A stretch of DNA of 46,023 bases from Bacteroidota bacterium (GCA_029571985.1 JAKQVC010000126.1:1-46023); one strand, 5' to 3'. Positions 34,465 through 44,270 are shown, counted from the stretch's first letter. Program-made: numbers and translations. The notes: generated from the letters alone by a model not told the origin.

Positions 34465-35688
34465 ATGATCATCTCACTGAAAGTTCCTACCATTGGAGAA
34501 TCTATCAACGAAGTAAACTTGTCGCGCTGGCTGGTACAGGATGGCGATATTGTTTCGCTCGACCAGTCACTGTGTGAGTTTGAAAGTGATAAAGCAACAT
34601 TAGAATTTCCTGCGGAGAAAGCCGGAAAAATAAAAATTATTGCGCAGGAAGGGGCAGATTTAAAAATTGGTGATGAGATAGCCACACTCGACACGGATTT
34701 TGTGCCTGAGCAGAAAGTTGCAGAAAAAACTGAAGTTCCGGTAAAACAGCAAGTAAAGCAGGAAGAAGTTGTGAAGCCGGTAGCCAATGCGCAAGTGCAT
34801 GTAACGCCATTAGCAGAAAAAATTGCTGCCGATAATCAGGTGGACATAAGCAAGGTAAGCGGAACAGGCGCGGGTGGCCGCATTACGAAAGATGATGTGT
34901 TGCAATTTATCCGTCAGGGTGTTGCACCAAAAGAAATAGTAGCTGCCAGAAAATCAAATAGTCGTGGTCAGCGTCAGGAGAAAGTAAGCAAGCTGCGCAA
35001 AACTATTGCGAAGCGCCTTGTTGCCGTAAAAAATGAAACGGCCATGCTCACCACGTTTAACGAAGTAGATATGAGCGCGGTAATGGCCGTGCGTGAAAAA
35101 CACAAAGTTGCTTTTGAAAAGAAGTTTGGTGTAGGTTTAGGCTTTATGTCGTTTTTTGTGCGTGCCTGTTGCAATGCCTTACAGGAATTTCCGGCAGTGA
35201 ATGCATATTTTAATGAAGAGCAACTCACCTTTAACGATTTCTGTGATATTTCCATCGCTGTGTCAACACCAAAGGGATTAGTTGTTCCGGTGTTGCGCAA
35301 TGCAGAATCGATGGGGATGGCGGATATCGAATTAAAAATAAAAGAATTAGCCACAAAAGGTCGCGATGGCGCGCTTACCCTCGAAGAAATGCAGGGCGGC
35401 ACCTTCACCATCACGAACGGTGGGGTTTTCGGTTCGTTAATGAGCACACCATTAATTAATGCGCCACAAAGTGCCATACTCGGCATGCATAAAATCCAGG
35501 AGCGTCCCATTGCGCTGAACGGACAAGTAGTCATCCGCCCGATGATGTATCTGGCACTCAGCTATGATCATCGCATTATTGATGGCAAAGAAAGTGTGAG
35601 CTTCCTGGTGCGCGTAAAAGAACAATTAGAAAAACCGGAGCAGTTGTTGTTTGGGATGGATCCGGTGGGGTTGTTGTTGGAGATGTAA
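34465..35688 (+). CDS. sucB: Dihydrolipoamide succinyltransferase (2-oxoglutarate dehydrogenase E2)
   Basis: The 407-residue E2 has a single lipoyl domain with Lys43 in ESDKATLEF, a flexible linker (about 85-110), a peripheral-subunit-binding domain ([33 protein letters not shown]) and the catalytic acyltransferase domain ending in [16 protein letters not shown], with His369 and Asp373 as the active-site pair. It moves the succinyl group from E1 to CoA. Operon with sucA; the E3 (lpd) gene is not in the window. Confidence 0.97.
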   Translation: MIISLKVPTIGESINEVNLSRWLVQDGDIVSLDQSLCEFESDKATLEFPAEKAGKIKIIAQEGADLKIGDEIATLDTDFVPEQKVAEKTEVPVKQQVKQEEVVKPVANAQVHVTPLAEKIAADNQVDISKVSGTGAGGRITKDDVLQFIRQGVAPKEIVAARKSNSRGQRQEKVSKLRKTIAKRLVAVKNETAMLTTFNEVDMSAVMAVREKHKVAFEKKFGVGLGFMSFFVRACCNALQEFPAVNAYFNEEQLTFNDFCDISIAVSTPKGLVVPVLRNAESMGMADIELKIKELATKGRDGALTLEEMQGGTFTITNGGVFGSLMSTPLINAPQSAILGMHKIQERPIALNGQVVIRPMMYLALSYDHRIIDGKESVSFLVRVKEQLEKPEQLLFGMDPVGLLLEM

Positions 35689-35753
35689 GCTTGTGCAACT
35701 GCGGCACACTGGTGCGCTGTATCGTTATCGGTTGAATTGATTTAGATGGATTA

Positions 35754-37295
35754 CTACATTTTTACAAAGCGACCAGTGTATTGTTCACTTATTGTATTTA
35801 TTACAATAAGATAATGGCCATTTGCAAGGTCCGGCAGCGGAATTGTGATTTGATTGGTTCCCGCTTGTGCATAGCCGCTTATATTGGATTGTATGATTTC
35901 TCCATACATGTTGCGGATTTCGCAGGTGTACAATTCACTGGATCGTGAGTGGAATTGCACGGTTACGCGATTGTTTTGAATCGGATTTGGATATACACTG
36001 ATGGATGCTGTAGGTTCATTTGTTGATGCAGACTGTTTAAACAAATCCGGGTCTGGCGCCCACCAGTTGCCGCTGATGACAATTAGGGAGAGTAATTTAA
36101 TCGAGTTGCCATAATACCCATCGCGGTTGATGTTCACTGTTTTCATATAATTCCACAAACTATTGAGCCAGGTTTGATTGGTGTTGCTGATCATGGCACT
36201 TACTGCGAACGGTGCCTGAAATGCAAGGTCGTTATAATTACTGCCGGCTAAGACAGCGCCTGTTGTAATATTATATCCACTTTTTATATTGGCCGGGACC
36301 GAACCTGTTTTCGTTTTTATCCAGTCGTTTACGGGTGTTAATGCTTCATAAGCTCTTGTATCGCCGCTTATCAGATAATCGGTGGCTAAGCGCCAGGGAA
36401 AGCGACAGGCATTATAATAAAATGCACCATCATACGGCGATTCCAAAAAATTAGGCGCGGCGGGGTCCGGACTGGTATTGGTGTGGCGGATAAAATCACA
36501 CAATAAACCGGTGGTTGATGAAAAGTTGGTTTGAATGGTTTCGGTTACTGAATAACATCTGTCTGTCGTCAGATTCCAAACATCATCACCTGTTGCGTCG
36601 TAAAAACTGCGGAAATGGTCGGGCATAAAATCGCTGGAACGTGTTGAATACGACATAGGTGATGTGCTGCCTGATACCCAATCACCTAATTTAACAGTTT
36701 GGTTATTGTGATTAATTTCCGATGTATATATCGCATTGATTAGAGTGATGGCTTCTTCCAAATAATTAATGGCACCGGCGCTGCCCCATTGTGCATGTGC
36801 GAGCAGTAGTGCGTATGCAATATCTAAATCACCATCTGTTGCAGCATCAGCACCTGGCACATCTTCACAACCTTCCGTTTGTTGCCATGCCATTAAATTT
36901 TCATTAATAATACTTGGATGGGCTTCAAAATAATGAAACAGACCATCGAAGATAACTTTGGCATTAGCATCATACCCAGCCATCAGGGCAGTAATGAGCA
37001 TGCCATAGCCATGACCTTCACTCACACTAATGGCATTGGCCGGATCTGCTCCTCCTTCATAATTATAATACACATAATATTCATCCGGCTCGCAACCATT
37101 TACAATGTAGCGTGCCTTCCATTTGTTATAGAATTGCTTTACCACCTTATCCAGTCCCGCCTGAGTAGTCACCGTGGGTTTAATGCTACCCGGTGTATAT
37201 ACAGTATGCTGCGGAAAAGGGAATGCAGGCGCCTGCGCAACTGAATGCATGACAACTGCCAACAAGCAACCGATGGTAAATAGCGATTTTTTCAT
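35754..37295 (-). CDS. Secreted GH8 glycoside hydrolase with T9SS sorting domain
   Basis: The 513-residue protein has a signal peptide (1-21), a GH8 (alpha/alpha)6 domain and a type IX sorting domain (about 438-513, beginning ISVYPNPIQN). The proposed acid Glu93 lies in VSEGHGYGM, and ATDGDLDIAYALLLA (152-166) is the family signature. GH8 members cut beta-1,4-glucans, chitosan, lichenan or xylan; the specificity cannot be read off here. It is exported through T9SS to the cell surface and would take part in polysaccharide breakdown. It stands alone, convergent with sucAB. Confidence 0.93.
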   Translation of the reverse strand: MKKSLFTIGCLLAVVMHSVAQAPAFPFPQHTVYTPGSIKPTVTTQAGLDKVVKQFYNKWKARYIVNGCEPDEYYVYYNYEGGADPANAISVSEGHGYGMLITALMAGYDANAKVIFDGLFHYFEAHPSIINENLMAWQQTEGCEDVPGADAATDGDLDIAYALLLAHAQWGSAGAINYLEEAITLINAIYTSEINHNNQTVKLGDWVSGSTSPMSYSTRSSDFMPDHFRSFYDATGDDVWNLTTDRCYSVTETIQTNFSSTTGLLCDFIRHTNTSPDPAAPNFLESPYDGAFYYNACRFPWRLATDYLISGDTRAYEALTPVNDWIKTKTGSVPANIKSGYNITTGAVLAGSNYNDLAFQAPFAVSAMISNTNQTWLNSLWNYMKTVNINRDGYYGNSIKLLSLIVISGNWWAPDPDLFKQSASTNEPTASISVYPNPIQNNRVTVQFHSRSSELYTCEIRNMYGEIIQSNISGYAQAGTNQITIPLPDLANGHYLIVINTISEQYTGRFVKM

Positions 37296-37471
37296 AATCT
37301 GTAACTTAAATGAAACTATTTTTTATTAGGCATCCTGTTTTTAACCGGGATTTAAGTAAAGTTACTTTTTTTTGGAAGCTTACAAAACTAATTTGGTGCT
37401 TTTCAGGGGGTTGTGGGAGGGTGAATGTAAACAACTATTTGAACCTTATGGGGGCAGAACAACAGTTTGGG

Positions 37472-38611
37472 TTATTCAGTATTATACTTCAGATATAATA
37501 AACCTTCACGATTGTCAATGATTACATTAAATCTGTTTAATATTTTGTTTCCAATCAATCCGCCAAATTTATAGTTGGTATTATTTTTATTTTGTTTCTC
37601 TAAAGTGATTGCACCTTTTAAAAAAGTGTGATCTGCAATTGTAAGTGGAGGCAAGTACGCTATCGTTTTATTGCCAAAGCCTATAATTTGTGTGAATTTA
37701 TTGGATAAATTATGTTTTGCCAGGAAATTATTTCCTATAATTCCATTACCTGTGTTCCCGGTGTCAAATAAAAACCATTCTGTATAATGTACATCCTCTA
37801 TCTTAAATGTTGCTTGAAAAACTGGACGGACGCCATTGTCTAAAATCATATTTTGTTGAACATACTCTGGTTCTATTTCGGGCGATTTTTCGTATATAAT
37901 CAGGACACTGTTTTCGTAATCGATTTTGTAAATACGATCTAAAAAGAAGCTATTACCAATAATGAGATCTTCATTGTTTTTCATGTTTTGGGTCTCATAA
38001 ATTTCAATCCCGGTCCAGGTCAAGCCCTGGATGCCAATAACATTGTTAGTGCTTACTCTTGTTTCATTTGTGCCATTACTATTAATAAGGGTTCCTTTCT
38101 GATCAAAAATTATATTGACTTTGTTAGCAGATTTACTATTTAGATTTACAGCATCCGCCCCTAAGTCGAACTGAATATTTAATAATTCAGAATTGTTTAA
38201 TTTTCCTTGAAGGTATATTCGATTATTCTTCAACGTAAATGGGATGGTGTCGTTGCCTTGATGCGGTTTGTTTGGCATGAGTAAGTGGGGATAGTTCGCT
38301 GAAATGCGTGTATAGCAGGAGTCCTCACCATTTAAAAGCACAATAAAATCTTTGATTTCGCCATAATGCATGGTGAAGGAAATGCTATCCAGATCCGTAA
38401 CAAATACTAAGTGGGTGGTTTTTCGAGGTATATCTAAATAGTATATATCCGGTTTAATTTCTGGAAATATTACCCAATACTCGGATTTGTAGTTTAATCC
38501 GTCGCGTATTGTTACATTTTTCGAATTGGCTCGGACAATGGGCAGGTTTTGCTGGGCGGATAAGCTTTGAAATAGGGTAACCAAGAATAGCACTGGAATG
38601 AACCTGGACAT
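37472..38611 (-). CDS. Exported aspartyl-protease-like (clan AA) protein
   Basis: The ATG at 38611 (MSRFIPVLFLVTLFQSLSAQ) gives a signal peptide and 379 residues; the ATG at 38650 would add 13 residues before it. Two retropepsin-like motifs are seen: FDLGADAVNLN in the first half and FDTGNTGNGIIG in the second, each followed by strands and the later LIGNKILNRFNVIID (hydrophobic-hydrophobic-Gly of the lobe end). This looks like a single-chain, two-lobe aspartyl protease in which the first Asp-Thr-Gly has become Asp-Leu-Gly. Substrate unknown. Not clearly in an operon with its neighbours. Confidence 0.72.
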   Translation of the reverse strand: MSRFIPVLFLVTLFQSLSAQQNLPIVRANSKNVTIRDGLNYKSEYWVIFPEIKPDIYYLDIPRKTTHLVFVTDLDSISFTMHYGEIKDFIVLLNGEDSCYTRISANYPHLLMPNKPHQGNDTIPFTLKNNRIYLQGKLNNSELLNIQFDLGADAVNLNSKSANKVNIIFDQKGTLINSNGTNETRVSTNNVIGIQGLTWTGIEIYETQNMKNNEDLIIGNSFFLDRIYKIDYENSVLIIYEKSPEIEPEYVQQNMILDNGVRPVFQATFKIEDVHYTEWFLFDTGNTGNGIIGNNFLAKHNLSNKFTQIIGFGNKTIAYLPPLTIADHTFLKGAITLEKQNKNNTNYKFGGLIGNKILNRFNVIIDNREGLLYLKYNTE

Positions 38612-38895
38612 GATTGTTGTATTTGGTGTTTGCTGACGGCACGCAATCAAACCTGGTGCGGCAGTATAAACGTAACCTGCTCTTGCTTATGAATTCAGTT
38701 TAAAGATAACCAGGTTTTTTACCCGCTCAAATATAAATTACAAGTTTCTTTGGGAATTGTCAAAGGGTGTGGCACGTGCACGGTGCCATACGAAGGAGGG
38801 GATTTACGGTGTTAACCTTCAATAGATGCAATAAACTTGAATGGCGTATTTCAAAAGTGTATTATTCCCGGGTTTAGTTTTTGGTTTGTTCCTGA
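38612..38895. other. Non-coding spacer
   Basis: I see no credible coding frame, RNA gene or terminator here. The stretch holds AT-rich sequence and a small dyad around 38771-38791 (GGCACGTGCACGGTGCC). Confidence 0.5.
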
Positions 38896-39975
38896 TTACC
38901 GTGTGTAGGCAGAAAAGTTAATGAAATTGTTACCGTCGAATTGGTAAAGGCCCGTTTCTCGTGTTCCCACCCAAATGTTTCCTATATTATCCTTTAAAAT
39001 TTCCCAAATCCAGGGATTGATTAATCCGTTGCTATAGCCGGTGAAGGATTTTCCATCGTAACTGGCTAGGCCTCCGGCGCCACCAAATAAAATGGTGCCA
39101 TTTTTTCCTTCTATAATCTTTGTTACCAGACCATTTTCGCCTGGCAAACCAACACTTTTTGAAAAGCTGGTAAATGATTTCCCATCATACCGGTAGGCGC
39201 CACCCCAATTGCTGAACCAGATATTTCCGTTTTTGTCTTGCATTTGTGGCCAGGCCCAACTATGCGTGGCTTGCTTCGTGCCAAATTGAAGCGTGAATTC
39301 TTCAAGTTCAAAATGCGTTATAGATGTGCCATCATAACGGTACACGCCATTATTCGTTCGACTTCCCATCCAGATGTTACCTGCTTTATCTTCTAATATG
39401 CGCTCCACTTTATCATTACTGGTCAAAAAGCCATTTGCTGCTTCATTGATTGTAAAAAGTGTAAAAGCTTTTCCATCATAGATATAAAGACCATCTATTG
39501 TGACAAACCAAATATTTCCACTTTTAGCTTGTAGCATATCGTATACCCGATGCGAGTTATGATAAACCTCGTTCTTGTTAGGCGGCAGGTAAATTGGCAG
39601 CGGAATTTGTATGGGCACAAATGTGTTGCCATCATATCGGCATGGCCCATTTTCAGTGCCTATCCAGATGCTACCGTCTGTGTCTTCCAAAAGAGAATAA
39701 ATACTATTACTGCTCAAACCATCCTGAACTAAAAATTGCTTAAACGATTTTCCATCGTATTTATATAGCCCATTGTCCGAAGTGCCAAACCAGAGGTTAC
39801 CAGCCTTATCCTGTAGTCCACACTCCAAATTTCCATTGCCGCCTGTGGTTTTTATGAGTTTTGGATTTTCTTTTTCTAAGGGCGAATCATTTTTAACGGA
39901 TACGTTGCATGCAGTTCCTAAAAGTAACAGTGTCAGCAGAATTGCAATCTGGTTGTAGGATACAATATGTTTCAT
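38896..39975 (-). CDS. Seven-bladed two-component-regulator-type propeller lipoprotein
   Basis: The 359-residue protein has a lipoprotein signal peptide (LLLLGTAC, Cys23) and seven repeats of about 45 residues of the Reg_prop type, each of the form G-N-I-W-F-G-T...G-x-Y-x-Y-D-G-K-S-F. The blades are visible as LWFGTSDNGLYKYDGKSF, IWIGTENGPCRYDGNTF, IWFVTIDGLYIYDGKAF, IWMGSRTNNGVYRYDG, IWFSNWGGAYRYDGKSF, ILFGGAGGLASYDGKSF and IWVGTRETGLYQFDGNNF. Such repeats normally form the sensor of hybrid two-component systems; here no kinase or transmembrane part follows, so it is a stand-alone envelope propeller, probably a ligand- or protein-binding scaffold. Confidence 0.87.
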   Translation of the reverse strand: MKHIVSYNQIAILLTLLLLGTACNVSVKNDSPLEKENPKLIKTTGGNGNLECGLQDKAGNLWFGTSDNGLYKYDGKSFKQFLVQDGLSSNSIYSLLEDTDGSIWIGTENGPCRYDGNTFVPIQIPLPIYLPPNKNEVYHNSHRVYDMLQAKSGNIWFVTIDGLYIYDGKAFTLFTINEAANGFLTSNDKVERILEDKAGNIWMGSRTNNGVYRYDGTSITHFELEEFTLQFGTKQATHSWAWPQMQDKNGNIWFSNWGGAYRYDGKSFTSFSKSVGLPGENGLVTKIIEGKNGTILFGGAGGLASYDGKSFTGYSNGLINPWIWEILKDNIGNIWVGTRETGLYQFDGNNFINFSAYTR

Positions 39976-40159
39976 TGTTTAATTTGCACTTAGGGTTTTG
40001 CAAAGCATGTGTTGGTTTGGGTGATGCTTTATCAGGACTGTTAGTATTTTAAGACATTGCAAAGATGGCAATTTAGTCCACAAGTTTCGATACGGGAAAT
40101 TGAATTGCTATGTTTGACAAGTCCATATGATTACTTCGGACTTTTTCTCTCTACCGCTA

Positions 40160-40834
40160 TCATTTTGTTTCCAAAGATTTTTCGATTAAATATTGCATTA
40201 GGTAAGTAGCTGATGTCAATGCTGGACTTGCCAATTGGTCGTTAAACAAAACGTTAATCGGCCCCTCGCCAAAATATAGTCCGTCTGATACAAGAAAGGT
40301 AATTCTTGCATTTCCAGTTGTCGGTGCTGGACGTCTTGGTTTATCCCATGCGCCAATTTGATTCACGATATTTTGACTTTTTAAAAATAAATCTTCTGTG
40401 AGTTCATTTGACTTCTCGTCCGCCATTTCCCAAATGACTATTTTTTCCGTATGATTAATATAGCGTGCAGAGCCATCGCTAAATGATGCTAATACATCAA
40501 GTCCATCGTCAAGGCCAACTTCGACAATTACGGCGAGTAGTTCTTTCTTGCCTGGTTTATGCCCGCTCGCAAGTTGTCTGTTATATGCCAAAACTTTCAT
40601 CCTTGATTCAGAAGAGCTGTCGTCAATTACTTTTTGCAAATCTGCTACAGAGCTTGATTCTGACAATATAATATCCCACGGATAAGGAGTTGATTCCTTT
40701 GAATGTGCCTTATACAAATCAAGATTATCGCAAAACAACAAATTGTATATTTGATTTGCTGTGGTGTCTTTATATGGGTTAATTAAAGTGTTTACCTGTT
40801 CAGATGGTTTTTCGAAAAAGTTAAATGGATCCAT
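40160..40834 (-). CDS. Unknown soluble protein
   Basis: I do not recognise this 224-residue protein. It has no signal peptide or membrane segment. Its middle part has regular beta content (KKELLAVIVEVGLDDGLDVLASFSDGSARYINHTEKIVIWE), followed by a helical stretch and a final strand-helix unit with GEGPINVLFNDQLASPALTSATYLMQYLI. A tightly conserved core such as GLDDGLDVLASFSDGSARYI suggests a real family. It is the first of a set of small minus-strand genes with long spacers. Confidence 0.72.
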   Translation of the reverse strand: MDPFNFFEKPSEQVNTLINPYKDTTANQIYNLLFCDNLDLYKAHSKESTPYPWDIILSESSSVADLQKVIDDSSSESRMKVLAYNRQLASGHKPGKKELLAVIVEVGLDDGLDVLASFSDGSARYINHTEKIVIWEMADEKSNELTEDLFLKSQNIVNQIGAWDKPRRPAPTTGNARITFLVSDGLYFGEGPINVLFNDQLASPALTSATYLMQYLIEKSLETK

Positions 40835-40887
40835 AGTTGGTATTGTTATGGTTGTTTATGTTAGTCTTGTGTTATGTGCAAGTATTC

Positions 40888-41601
40888 TCATATTATCTTT
40901 CCGGTCTTTACTTCGATTATTGAACCTTCAGCCAGAAACACGGATGTTGGCGTGGCATTGTTTAAGGAGTTAAAAGGTTGTCCATAAATGTCGCCAAAGC
41001 TAACATCTATCGTAAAGTCAAGTGTTTTATAAACAGACCATTTTGGATGTTCAACACCATATTCAGATGTTTTACTATTGTTAAGTTTTGTATACCCCCA
41101 ATAATGTTCAGTTATAAATTCCTCTTCGCTGCCTTCTTTTATTTCAAATGTATCAAGTTCTGTTTCGACTTTTATTGAATGCCACTTTGTCTTTTTAAAC
41201 CATTTATATTCAATAACTTGTTTGTGTGGGTATGTAGACCAATTGTGTGTCATTGGCATTGTTTCATAATGCTCACCATAGAGTGTGTTTGCAACAAGTG
41301 TCAGGGCGTGTTTTGGTACAATTTCTTTAATAAATACGACACCTCTTTTCCAAAGGCCATTTTCTTTATAACGGACATAGAATCTAAGGTTGACTTCTTC
41401 AAAGTTCGTATGAAATGGAATTTTGAACCCTTTCACTTTTGTGTTTTGGAACATAAATCCCACGAGGCTAACATAGCAAGCGTTGTTCCAAGTATCCAAT
41501 TCTGTTTTGAATGGTAAATGCGGTTGTAACAGTTTCGGATCAACCTTATAGTTAGCCATGGCTAATTTTTTCCATTCTGCTTGTAAAAAAGTCTTTGCCA
41601 T
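40888..41601 (-). CDS. DUF2071 (YqjF-like) protein
   Basis: The 237-residue protein matches DUF2071: AEWKKLAMANYKVDPKLLQPHLP at the start (the 'W..L....Y.vdp..L...lP' pattern), NACYVSLVGFMFQNTKVKGFKIPFH, FEEVNLRFYVRY, and GVVFIKEIVPKHALTLVANTLYGE. The domain is an acetoacetate-decarboxylase-like beta fold; its activity is not known to me. It overlaps nothing and lies 53 bases upstream of the unknown 224-residue protein. Confidence 0.88.
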   Translation of the reverse strand: MAKTFLQAEWKKLAMANYKVDPKLLQPHLPFKTELDTWNNACYVSLVGFMFQNTKVKGFKIPFHTNFEEVNLRFYVRYKENGLWKRGVVFIKEIVPKHALTLVANTLYGEHYETMPMTHNWSTYPHKQVIEYKWFKKTKWHSIKVETELDTFEIKEGSEEEFITEHYWGYTKLNNSKTSEYGVEHPKWSVYKTLDFTIDVSFGDIYGQPFNSLNNATPTSVFLAEGSIIEVKTGKII

Positions 41602-41798
41602 TTTTGATTGAACTGGTCGTTTTAAAATTGTGTTTTAAGGGTTTTGGACTATACTTTCAGGTGTGTTTCCCTGTCGGGTGGTTGGAGGGTTCAAAACCGT
41701 TAACCAGCAATGAATCCGTTTGAGGCGGACACAGCCTTCCAAGTTTACACGGCTTGCCCAAATCCTTCGGGGTCACCTCGTCTGAAATAAAGCCTAAG
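41602..41798. other. Non-coding spacer
   Basis: No gene is apparent. A 4-bp-stem dyad TCCG/CGGA lies near 41717-41731. Nothing was identified with confidence. Confidence 0.4.
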
Positions 41799-42368
41799 TC
41801 AGCGGTACTTAGTTTTTCTGCCTTGTGCGTTTCCATTGTAATTGTTGTCTATAAAACCGCCTGCAATTTGAGAAACTATTGAATGGCTTGAACTCCAGGC
41901 ATGATATACCTCGTGTGCCCATTTTTTTATGCGTTCTACACATTCGTTTGCTGTTGTCGCCTTAATCAAGTCCTTTGCTGTTATTTTTCCTCTTTCTAAT
42001 GGTTTCGGGATGGAAAGAAACTCATTCGGTCTGTTTAGTTTGTATGCGTTCAAGTAGTCACTTAGCATTGGTGATTTTGTGTAGTCCCAAGTTTGGTTTT
42101 TATCTAGTATTAAATGCAGTCTTGTCAGGTGAAAATGATTGCTCCATCGCCCGTGAATTTCCGGGTGTTGTAAAGCATGTGCATCCACACTTAAAAACCT
42201 TGAAATTTGATGTTCTGGATTATTAAAGTCCAAAAGTTGAAGTCTATTGTTATAATTGTCCATACAGTCAAAGATGCCCTTTTGATAGTCTGCACCACAA
42301 AACTGACAGCTTCCTTTGTCATGAAGTGTTACACCATTTTTATTAGCCTGGTCTATGAAGTCTTGCAT
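41799..42368 (-). CDS. DUF5946-like protein
   Basis: Start at the ATG at 42368 (MQDFIDQANKNGVTL); an extension to 42440 adds a stretch without family character. The 189-residue protein has an N-terminal CxxC (SCQFCGADY), then MDNYNNRLQLLDFNNPEHQISRFLSVDAHALQHPEIHGRW and HFHLTRLHLIL, resembling DUF5946 proteins (two cysteines, 'YALQHP', histidines). The His/Cys content suggests metal binding. Function unknown. It resembles the kind of single-gene unit found in mobile arrays, but no attachment site was proven. Confidence 0.7.
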   Translation of the reverse strand: MQDFIDQANKNGVTLHDKGSCQFCGADYQKGIFDCMDNYNNRLQLLDFNNPEHQISRFLSVDAHALQHPEIHGRWSNHFHLTRLHLILDKNQTWDYTKSPMLSDYLNAYKLNRPNEFLSIPKPLERGKITAKDLIKATTANECVERIKKWAHEVYHAWSSSHSIVSQIAGGFIDNNYNGNAQGRKTKYR

Positions 42369-43080
42369 GATTTCTATATACTTAATTGAGACATATGTTT
42401 CTTGCACTAAAGTGGAAGCCAATGGAATGGTGCTGGGCACCGTGGCTGTTATTGTGACGCTCCTGTGGTTGTTAGGCTAAAATACAAATTTGTAGCGAGA
42501 GGCTGGTAACCGGAGTATAGTGATTGTGACACTTTGAGCATGATGTGCGTTTTCGTCGGTTATTGATTGTTTTGAGTGTCAGAAGTTCCAACTTGGTAAA
42601 TATTGATGCCCTTACTTGCAAACAAGCACTTTCCTCGCGGCACATAGACGGGTGTGGGCTCGAGTGATTAGTGGTTGACACATGAACTCCGGATGCATAA
42701 TTACTTTCGTGATATTGAAAGGGGATAGGCCATATGATAAAGCTGGGAGGCTTCAGTTTGGATTATATGACATAAGGTGTATCAGCTTGGAGGGAATGGT
42801 GATTTTATCGTTGAAGTGAGTGGGCAGAACTCGTGCCCAAATCTACGGTAACAGATGCACGAAACATTTAATTGTCACTTTTGTCAAATTGGAGCATAGT
42901 AGCCTTTCTTTCGATTGATGGATTCTTTGTCATTATTATCGAATGTGGACATCTGCGTTATCCGGTGGATTTGGGACTCATGTGTTTTAGTGATTGACTT
43001 TTGCGATACCAATTAAAGCAAATAGGCCAACACAAGTGGAGACTTATGGTGGCCTATTTGCTTTAATTTCCTGTGGACTG
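42369..43080. other. Long spacer without a clear gene
   Basis: About 700 bases hold no frame that looks like a gene. Visible items are a small dyad GGTGC-TGG-GCACC (42429-42441), a GTTAGGC core-like heptamer (42471-42477), and a long inverted repeat at 43011-43068. Confidence 0.5.
43011..43068 (-). terminator. Long perfect inverted repeat, probable terminator of the SnoaL pair
   Basis: AATTAAAGCAAATAGGCCA (43011-43029) is exactly complementary to 43050-43068, a 19-bp perfect stem with a 20-base loop. It begins 12 bases after the stop of the minus-strand gene at 43081, and its arm ends in a T-rich segment on that strand. It could work in both directions. Confidence 0.7.
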
Positions 43081-43776
43081 TCAGGCTTTCTTTTTCAAAT
43101 CCTTTTTGTATTTTTTGATGTATTTATTCTTTTCCTTTGCACTCATTTTATCAAATGAGTCTGCATTTCCATCTATGTTTAAGAAATCGTTTGGTTTGCG
43201 AACAGGAGGTTTGGTCTTTACATGCATTCCACCTACAAATACGCTATAAAAGAACAGTGAACCACCACCGATCTGAGTCATTGTACCAAGCAAATCGGTT
43301 GTTTGCCATTCCTGTATTACTTTGCCATCTTTTACTTTTCGCATAAAAATCCCATTGACTTCCAAATGCTTTTTATTTGCAGGCGCACCCATAAATTTTC
43401 CAGTGTTCACTGCCCTGCTTATAAATTTGATTGAAACCAGATCATTTTCAACAACTGCTTTATCTAAGGTCATTTCGAAATCAGAGAATGCGGAGCGCAT
43501 ATCTTGCATGAAGCCGATATATTGGTCTTTTGTGAAAACATACCCATCGCCAGTGTAAGTGAAATTGTCATCTAATAAGTTATCTAATTTCTCCCAATCA
43601 GCTTCTAAAATTGCCTTTGAAACAGCCATTGCTGTGTTCTTATTCTCGATATAGGTTGGAGAGCTATTATTCGGTGCTGGGGTTTCATTAACTATCAATG
43701 TAGCTAAGTTTTGTCCATAGGTATTTACCGTAAGCGTAAATATAATGGCGAATGATAATATGGAGTTTCTTTTCAT
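43081..43776 (-). CDS. Exported SnoaL-like protein, paralogue 1
   Basis: The 231-residue protein has a signal peptide (MKRNSILSFAIIFTLTVNTYGQ) and a SnoaL/NTF2-like domain: KAILEADWEKLDNLLDDNFTYTGDGYVFTKDQYIGFMQDM, SAVNTGKFMGAPANKK, VNGIFMRKVKDGKVIQEWQTTDLLG. It is followed by a hydrophobic segment and a lysine-rich tail. The domain aligns with the next protein across about 140 residues, so the two are tandem duplicates of which only this one is exported. Function unknown; SnoaL proteins include cyclases, hydratases and dehydrases. It starts 26 bases after the end of paralogue 2 and shares its promoter region. Confidence 0.85.
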   Translation of the reverse strand: MKRNSILSFAIIFTLTVNTYGQNLATLIVNETPAPNNSSPTYIENKNTAMAVSKAILEADWEKLDNLLDDNFTYTGDGYVFTKDQYIGFMQDMRSAFSDFEMTLDKAVVENDLVSIKFISRAVNTGKFMGAPANKKHLEVNGIFMRKVKDGKVIQEWQTTDLLGTMTQIGGGSLFFYSVFVGGMHVKTKPPVRKPNDFLNIDGNADSFDKMSAKEKNKYIKKYKKDLKKKA

Positions 43777-43802
43777 ATTCCTTATTTATAGTATTTCTTT
43801 TA

Positions 43803-44270
43803 TTATTTCCTAACCGGTCTGGCTTGTTTAACATTGAATAATCCGACAAAAAGTGAGTAGCCAAATAAGGCTCCGAAGCCAATTTGTTTCATAACGCCTA
43901 ACAGATCAGTTGTTTGCCATTCCTGCATCACTTTGCCGTCTTTAACTTTTCTTATGAATATTCCATTTATTACAAGATTTTTTTTGTTTGCCGGAGCGCC
44001 CATGAATTTTCCTGTATTTACTGCTGTAGAAACAAACCGAATGGAGGCGGTGTCGCCATCAACAACTATATGTGGGAACTCCATTTTCAGGTTTGAAAAT
44101 GCCGCCTTCATGTCTTGCATAAAGCCGATATATTCATCTTTTGTAAAAACAAAACCATCGCCCGTATAGGTAAAGTTTTTATCTAAAAGGTTATCTAAAT
44201 CATTCCAATTGCCTTCTAATATGGCTTTGGAAACAGATAATGCGGTATCCTTGACTTGGTCTTTGTCCAT
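43803..44270 (-). CDS. Cytosolic SnoaL-like protein, paralogue 2
   Basis: The 155-residue protein lacks a signal peptide and carries the same SnoaL/NTF2-like domain (ILEGNWNDLDNLLDKNFTYTGDGFVFTKDEYIGFMQDM, AVNTGKFMGAPANKK, EWQTTDLLGVM). It is the first gene after the divergent HxlR promoter region. The minus-strand promoter appears to be CACCTTTG at 44299-44306 with TTG 20 bases upstream; the HxlR operator lies just upstream of that. Substrate unknown. Confidence 0.85.
   Translation of the reverse strand: MDKDQVKDTALSVSKAILEGNWNDLDNLLDKNFTYTGDGFVFTKDEYIGFMQDMKAAFSNLKMEFPHIVVDGDTASIRFVSTAVNTGKFMGAPANKKNLVINGIFIRKVKDGKVMQEWQTTDLLGVMKQIGFGALFGYSLFVGLFNVKQARPVRK

Noticed and set aside
34974-35534. 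Open minus-strand frame of 186 codons
   Set aside because: It lies fully inside sucB on the other strand, and its translation has no recognisable domain; the sucB frame is conserved end to end.
42472-42681. Minus-strand frame of 69 codons in the long spacer
   Set aside because: Unusual composition, no motif, no ribosome-binding site or promoter; treated as chance.
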